Shown here: positions 5,958 to 7,871 of the stretch, piece by piece | How positions within the stretch are numbered: the stretch's first letter is position 1 | Layout of the letters: each line of letters opens with the position of its first letter | Source: Planctomycetota bacterium | Lineage (GTDB): Bacteria; Planctomycetota; Planctomycetia; Pirellulales; Pirellulaceae | Direction: 5' to 3' | Length of the DNA: 7,871 nt | Assembly: GCA_026692885.1 (NCBI GenBank) | Contig: JAPLNJ010000747.1 | Location: 1-7,871, forward strand | Position numbers and translations under genes: made by a program | Notes under the pieces: model-generated | What the model was told of the DNA's origin: nothing | Databases searched by the model: none | Seen by the model: the letters and a program-made list of their open reading frames with translations, nothing else

Positions 5958-6242
5958 GTGGCGGAGGCGTGGCAAGAGCTGCGTGTAGGCGACCGTATTC
6001 GGCTGGTGGCCGAGCCGCCCGAGTGGCAGCGGCCTGGCTACCATCTGCCGTCCTGCACACGCAGACGATGGCTGCTGCTCATCGCCCGCCGCAGGTCACT
6101 GCGGGTGTGCGAGGTTGACGAATGGGGCTCGCCGTGGGTGCGTTGCCGTGTCCGCAAGCCCGGCGGCGGATGGGAGCACCATGACCTTGCCATCGTTGAA
6201 GGCGGCTGGGCACGGGTCAAGCCGCGCCGAACCAGTCGCTGA
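5958..6242 (+). CDS. Short basic uncharacterised protein
   Basis: This is a 94-residue product starting at GTG 5958, chosen for the GGAGG eight bases upstream. The same frame is open back to GTG 5820 (140 residues), but that extra part consists of a direct repeat and promoter-like DNA. The sequence begins VAEAWQELRVGDRIRLV, with EPPEWQRPGYHLPSCTRR and VCEVDEWGSPWVRCRVR following, and ends VKPRRTSR. It has many Arg and Trp residues, no signal peptide and no membrane segment. The alternating hydrophobic pattern and the RVGDRIRLV opening suggest a small beta-barrel, SH3-like fold, by inference only. I recall similar short proteins in planctomycetes, all without known function. An RNA- or DNA-binding role would fit the charge but is unproven. 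Confidence 0.65.
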   Translation: MAEAWQELRVGDRIRLVAEPPEWQRPGYHLPSCTRRRWLLLIARRRSLRVCEVDEWGSPWVRCRVRKPGGGWEHHDLAIVEGGWARVKPRRTSR

Positions 6243-6257
6243 TCGGGGCCTTTGAAG

Positions 6258-6300
6258 TTGCGCATTGAAGTGGAACGGGCAGTGGGCGGCGGTCGCGATT
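6258..6300. repeat. Dispersed repeat, copy A (before the membrane protein gene)
   Basis: From 6264 the sequence TTGAAGTGGAACGGGCAG followed by TGGGCGGCGGTCG resembles TTGAAGTGGAAGGGGCAG and GGGCCGGCGGTG in copy B (about 6857-6887). The first 18 bases differ at only one position. Copy A lies just downstream of the stop at 6242 and just upstream of the membrane protein, so a 5' extension of that gene to TTG 6265 would be translated repeat, not protein. Confidence 0.55.
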
Positions 6301-6321
6301 CCTCTGATTGAGCCGCCAGCT

Positions 6322-6744
6322 ATGAAGTTGGTGGCGTTGGGCATGGTGAAGATGATGTGGCCGTGGCACTGCATACCAGAAGAGCAGTACGTCGAACGCG
6401 TCCGGCGCCGCCTGGCGCAGTTCGAACGCGTCCGGCGTTGGTTCGTGGGATTGTACGTTACATTGGCCATCGCCTTTATCTGGATTGTCGTGAAGTTCTG
6501 CGCACTTCTGGCAGCGATCCCGCAAGCGCCGAACAACGCAGCTCCTGGGTTCTTCGGATTCGGTCTCGGGATGCTCTTCGGTGTCTTGATGGGACTGATC
6601 GCCAGCAAAATCGGTTATGGTCTGGCAATTGCGTTCATGGCCTGTCGCACTGAGCGGTTAATGGTGAAGTACCACGATGCCTTGCACGCGGCGCCGACTA
6701 GCACCCCGTACGCACCCAACGCTGAGGAGCGGTTGCGAGTCTGA
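6322..6744 (+). CDS. Small inner-membrane protein, two hydrophobic segments
   Basis: This is 140 residues from ATG 6322. In-frame ATGs at 6343, 6352 and 6355 are equally possible because none has a strong ribosome-binding site (GGTGG at 6329-6333 slightly favours 6343). TTG 6265 is rejected because it starts inside a repeat. Numbering from 6322, a basic N-terminal region (EEQYVERVRRRLAQFERVRRW, about 20-40) precedes one hydrophobic segment at about 41-66. A second Gly-rich segment spans about 76-107, followed by CRTERLMVKYHDAL and a short polar tail. The positive-inside rule places both ends in the cytoplasm. I recall planctomycete hypothetical proteins with the same 'WHCIPEE..VERVRRRL' opening, but no function. 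A 16-bp exact DNA repeat (6392-6407 and 6422-6437) encodes the two (V/F)ERVRR copies. Confidence 0.75.
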   Translation: MKLVALGMVKMMWPWHCIPEEQYVERVRRRLAQFERVRRWFVGLYVTLAIAFIWIVVKFCALLAAIPQAPNNAAPGFFGFGLGMLFGVLMGLIASKIGYGLAIAFMACRTERLMVKYHDALHAAPTSTPYAPNAEERLRV

Positions 6745-6856
6745 CCGCCACACGTGCTTGTTCGCCCTCAGAACAGTCCAGCGCCATCCGACATTCGCCC
6801 TCGTGCTGTTTGGCACCGTTGCCCCCTTGTCCCCGGCACCGCCGGCTTCCGGGCGT

Positions 6857-6904
6857 TTTGAAGTGGAAGGGGCAGGGGCCGGCGGTGTTGCGGCCCCTGC
6901 CGAG
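6857..6904. repeat. Dispersed repeat, copy B, with 11-bp hairpin
   Basis: TTGAAGTGGAAGGGGCAG begins near 6858 and matches copy A (6264 onwards) closely. Within it GGCAGGGGCCG (6871-6881) pairs perfectly with CGGCCCCTGCC (6891-6901) around a 9-base loop. This hairpin arm ends only six bases before the TACAAT box at 6908. Copy A lacks the complementary right arm, so the hairpin is a feature of this copy. Confidence 0.65.
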
Positions 6905-6907
6905 TGG

Positions 6908-6913
6908 TACAAT
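6908..6913 (+). promoter_or_regulatory. Putative -10 box (TACAAT) for the propeller lipoprotein gene
   Basis: GGTACAATGAA resembles the box upstream of 5958 (CTACAATGGG). It would give a leader of about 100 bases before GTG 7019. The place where a -35 box should lie falls inside the hairpin of repeat copy B and shows no TTGACA-like hexamer. Confidence 0.35.
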
Positions 6914-7005
6914 GAAGAACGAGATGGCGAATGATTGGGTACCGGCTTGGCCCGCATTTGAATGCAGCGAGTGGACTCGCAAGATGCGACTGAAGAGCCA
7001 CCGTA

Positions 7006-7015
7006 GAGGGAGGAG
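7006..7015 (+). promoter_or_regulatory. Ribosome-binding site for the propeller lipoprotein
   Basis: The purine run GAGGGAGGAG (7006-7015) precedes GTG 7019. Its 5' part (GAGGG) gives an eight-base spacer. An in-frame TAG at 7004-7006 rules out any longer reading frame, which fixes GTG 7019 as the first possible start. Confidence 0.65.
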
Positions 7016-7018
7016 ACT

Positions 7019-7871
7019 GTGTCGATCTGGCAACCAGTGATCGTCTGTGGCGCATTGTTCTGCCTCTGCGGTTGCCCTCTCGGAACGCCGCGAGATCATT
7101 CTCGGCCAATCGGCCACGGAGACATCAACCTGGATGTCTCGCCTGCAGATGACGCCATCGTCTTCAACGCCACGGGAGCCGGAGGCCGAGATTTGTATCT
7201 GCTGCGACTCGACGACCTCCGCGTCACGCGAATTGCCGAAACGCCCGAGTACGAAGTAGAACCCAGCCTTTCTGCGGACGGCAAGACCTTGGTCTATGCC
7301 GCCCGGGTTCCTGGCGATCGAGCAGACCATATCTTCACCCGGCCCGTCGACGGTGGCCCCGCGGCGCAATTGACGCACAAGGATGCGAACGACTCAACGC
7401 CAAGGTTTTCTCCCGACGGCTCGCTGATCGTCTTCGCTCGCTGCAAGACATACAACTGGGGTGGGCTAGCGGCCAATTGGGCACCGGGTGGTGTCATCTG
7501 CGCGATGCGAAATGATGGCACGAACGAACGACAGGTTACCGCCGACGACAGGTTCGCCTTTGACCCGCGATTCACGGCCGACGGTCAGATGGTTGTGTGC
7601 TCGACGCTCAACGGACGCGAATCGGTTCCGATCGACGGTTTAGGACCACCTAGACCGATCCCCGGTCCACGCGGCGCGGTGCCGTCGCCCGATGCAAAGC
7701 TCCTGGTGTACGCCCGAGGACGATACTCGCCAGACTATAAAATCTATCTGGCCAACGCCGGTGGTTCCTCCGAGCGTCTGCTCACTCCCGACCTCGGCGC
7801 CTGCTATCGGCCCTTGTTCAATCGTGCAGGCAATCGAGTGTTCTTCCTCCGGGAAGAATGGCCCGACGGCC
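7019..7871 (+). CDS. TolB/PD40-type beta-propeller lipoprotein, 5' part (runs off the window)
   Basis: The frame is open from GTG 7019 to the window edge (284 codons). The N-terminus MSIWQPVIVCGALFCLCGCPLG is a probable lipoprotein signal with the lipobox LCGC and Cys19 as the lipidated residue, so the protein should be anchored in a membrane and face the periplasm. Repeats of the PD40/WD40-like kind follow: SADGKTLVYAAR (85-96), FSPDGSLIVFAR (130-141), FTADGQMVVCST (185-196), SPDAKLLVYARG (223-234) and FNRAGNRVFFLRE (267-279), with a divergent first blade at about 36-52. This is the pattern of TolB-like six- or seven-bladed propellers, which bind proteins or ligands. It is not TolB itself, because no TolB N-terminal domain is seen and no tol genes are nearby. 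Its partner is unknown, and a domain may follow beyond the edge. Confidence 0.85.
   Translation, partial: MSIWQPVIVCGALFCLCGCPLGTPRDHSRPIGHGDINLDVSPADDAIVFNATGAGGRDLYLLRLDDLRVTRIAETPEYEVEPSLSADGKTLVYAARVPGDRADHIFTRPVDGGPAAQLTHKDANDSTPRFSPDGSLIVFARCKTYNWGGLAANWAPGGVICAMRNDGTNERQVTADDRFAFDPRFTADGQMVVCSTLNGRESVPIDGLGPPRPIPGPRGAVPSPDAKLLVYARGRYSPDYKIYLANAGGSSERLLTPDLGACYRPLFNRAGNRVFFLREEWPDG

Noticed and set aside
1..7871. A multi-gene defence, secretion or biosynthetic system
   Set aside because: The genes show no nuclease, helicase, toxin-antitoxin, secretion-apparatus or biosynthetic signature, and nothing links the hydrolase, membrane protein and propeller beyond being neighbours.

Overview
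The window looks like a chromosomal stretch from a planctomycete, probably of the Pirellulales type. This rests on high GC, exported proteins with planctomycete-style sequence, a leucine-rich-repeat fragment of the 'TxITDxGL' type, and intergenic repeats whose chance translations (NPTRQRG, EGEAPAEP, QPFQAD) I recall as frequent in planctomycete genomes. No database search was possible, so the assignment is from recall and pattern. Every gene I can support is on the + strand. No rRNA, tRNA, CRISPR array or full-length transposase gene is visible.

Layout. Bases 1-96 are probably the 3' end of a gene entering from the left. Bases 97-910 hold no convincing gene. They do contain a 126-bp MITE-like element (505-630) with 15-bp terminal inverted repeats and a 9-bp target duplication, built around a long planctomycete-type palindrome, followed by a second small repeat cluster (803-859). 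Next come three collinear genes. The first encodes a 928-residue exported protein of unknown function (911-3697). The second encodes a secreted alpha/beta hydrolase with an apparent Ser-Asp-His triad (3776-4612). The third encodes a small uncharacterised protein (4706-5092) whose C-terminal end looks repeat-derived. Gaps of 78 and 93 bases make co-transcription of the three possible, though a palindromic element sits in the first gap.

Bases 5093-5820 look like decaying sequence. They hold a 55-bp double-hairpin repeat, about 300 bases with no gene, the 3' remnant of a leucine-rich-repeat gene with a probable in-frame deletion, and a 29-codon ORF overlapping its stop codon. After this come a short basic protein (5958-6242), a small two-segment membrane protein (6322-6744) and the 5' part of a TolB/PD40-type beta-propeller lipoprotein that runs off the right edge (7019-7871). 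Two related repeats lie in front of these last two genes, and two TACAATG promoter-like boxes lie upstream of the short basic protein and the propeller gene.

Nothing ties the genes into one pathway. The shared theme is cell-envelope or exported proteins (928-residue protein, hydrolase, membrane protein, propeller lipoprotein). I found no defence, secretion or biosynthetic system. The most unusual feature is the density and variety of palindromic repeats, including one with clean transposition marks and one that seems to have been absorbed into a coding sequence.
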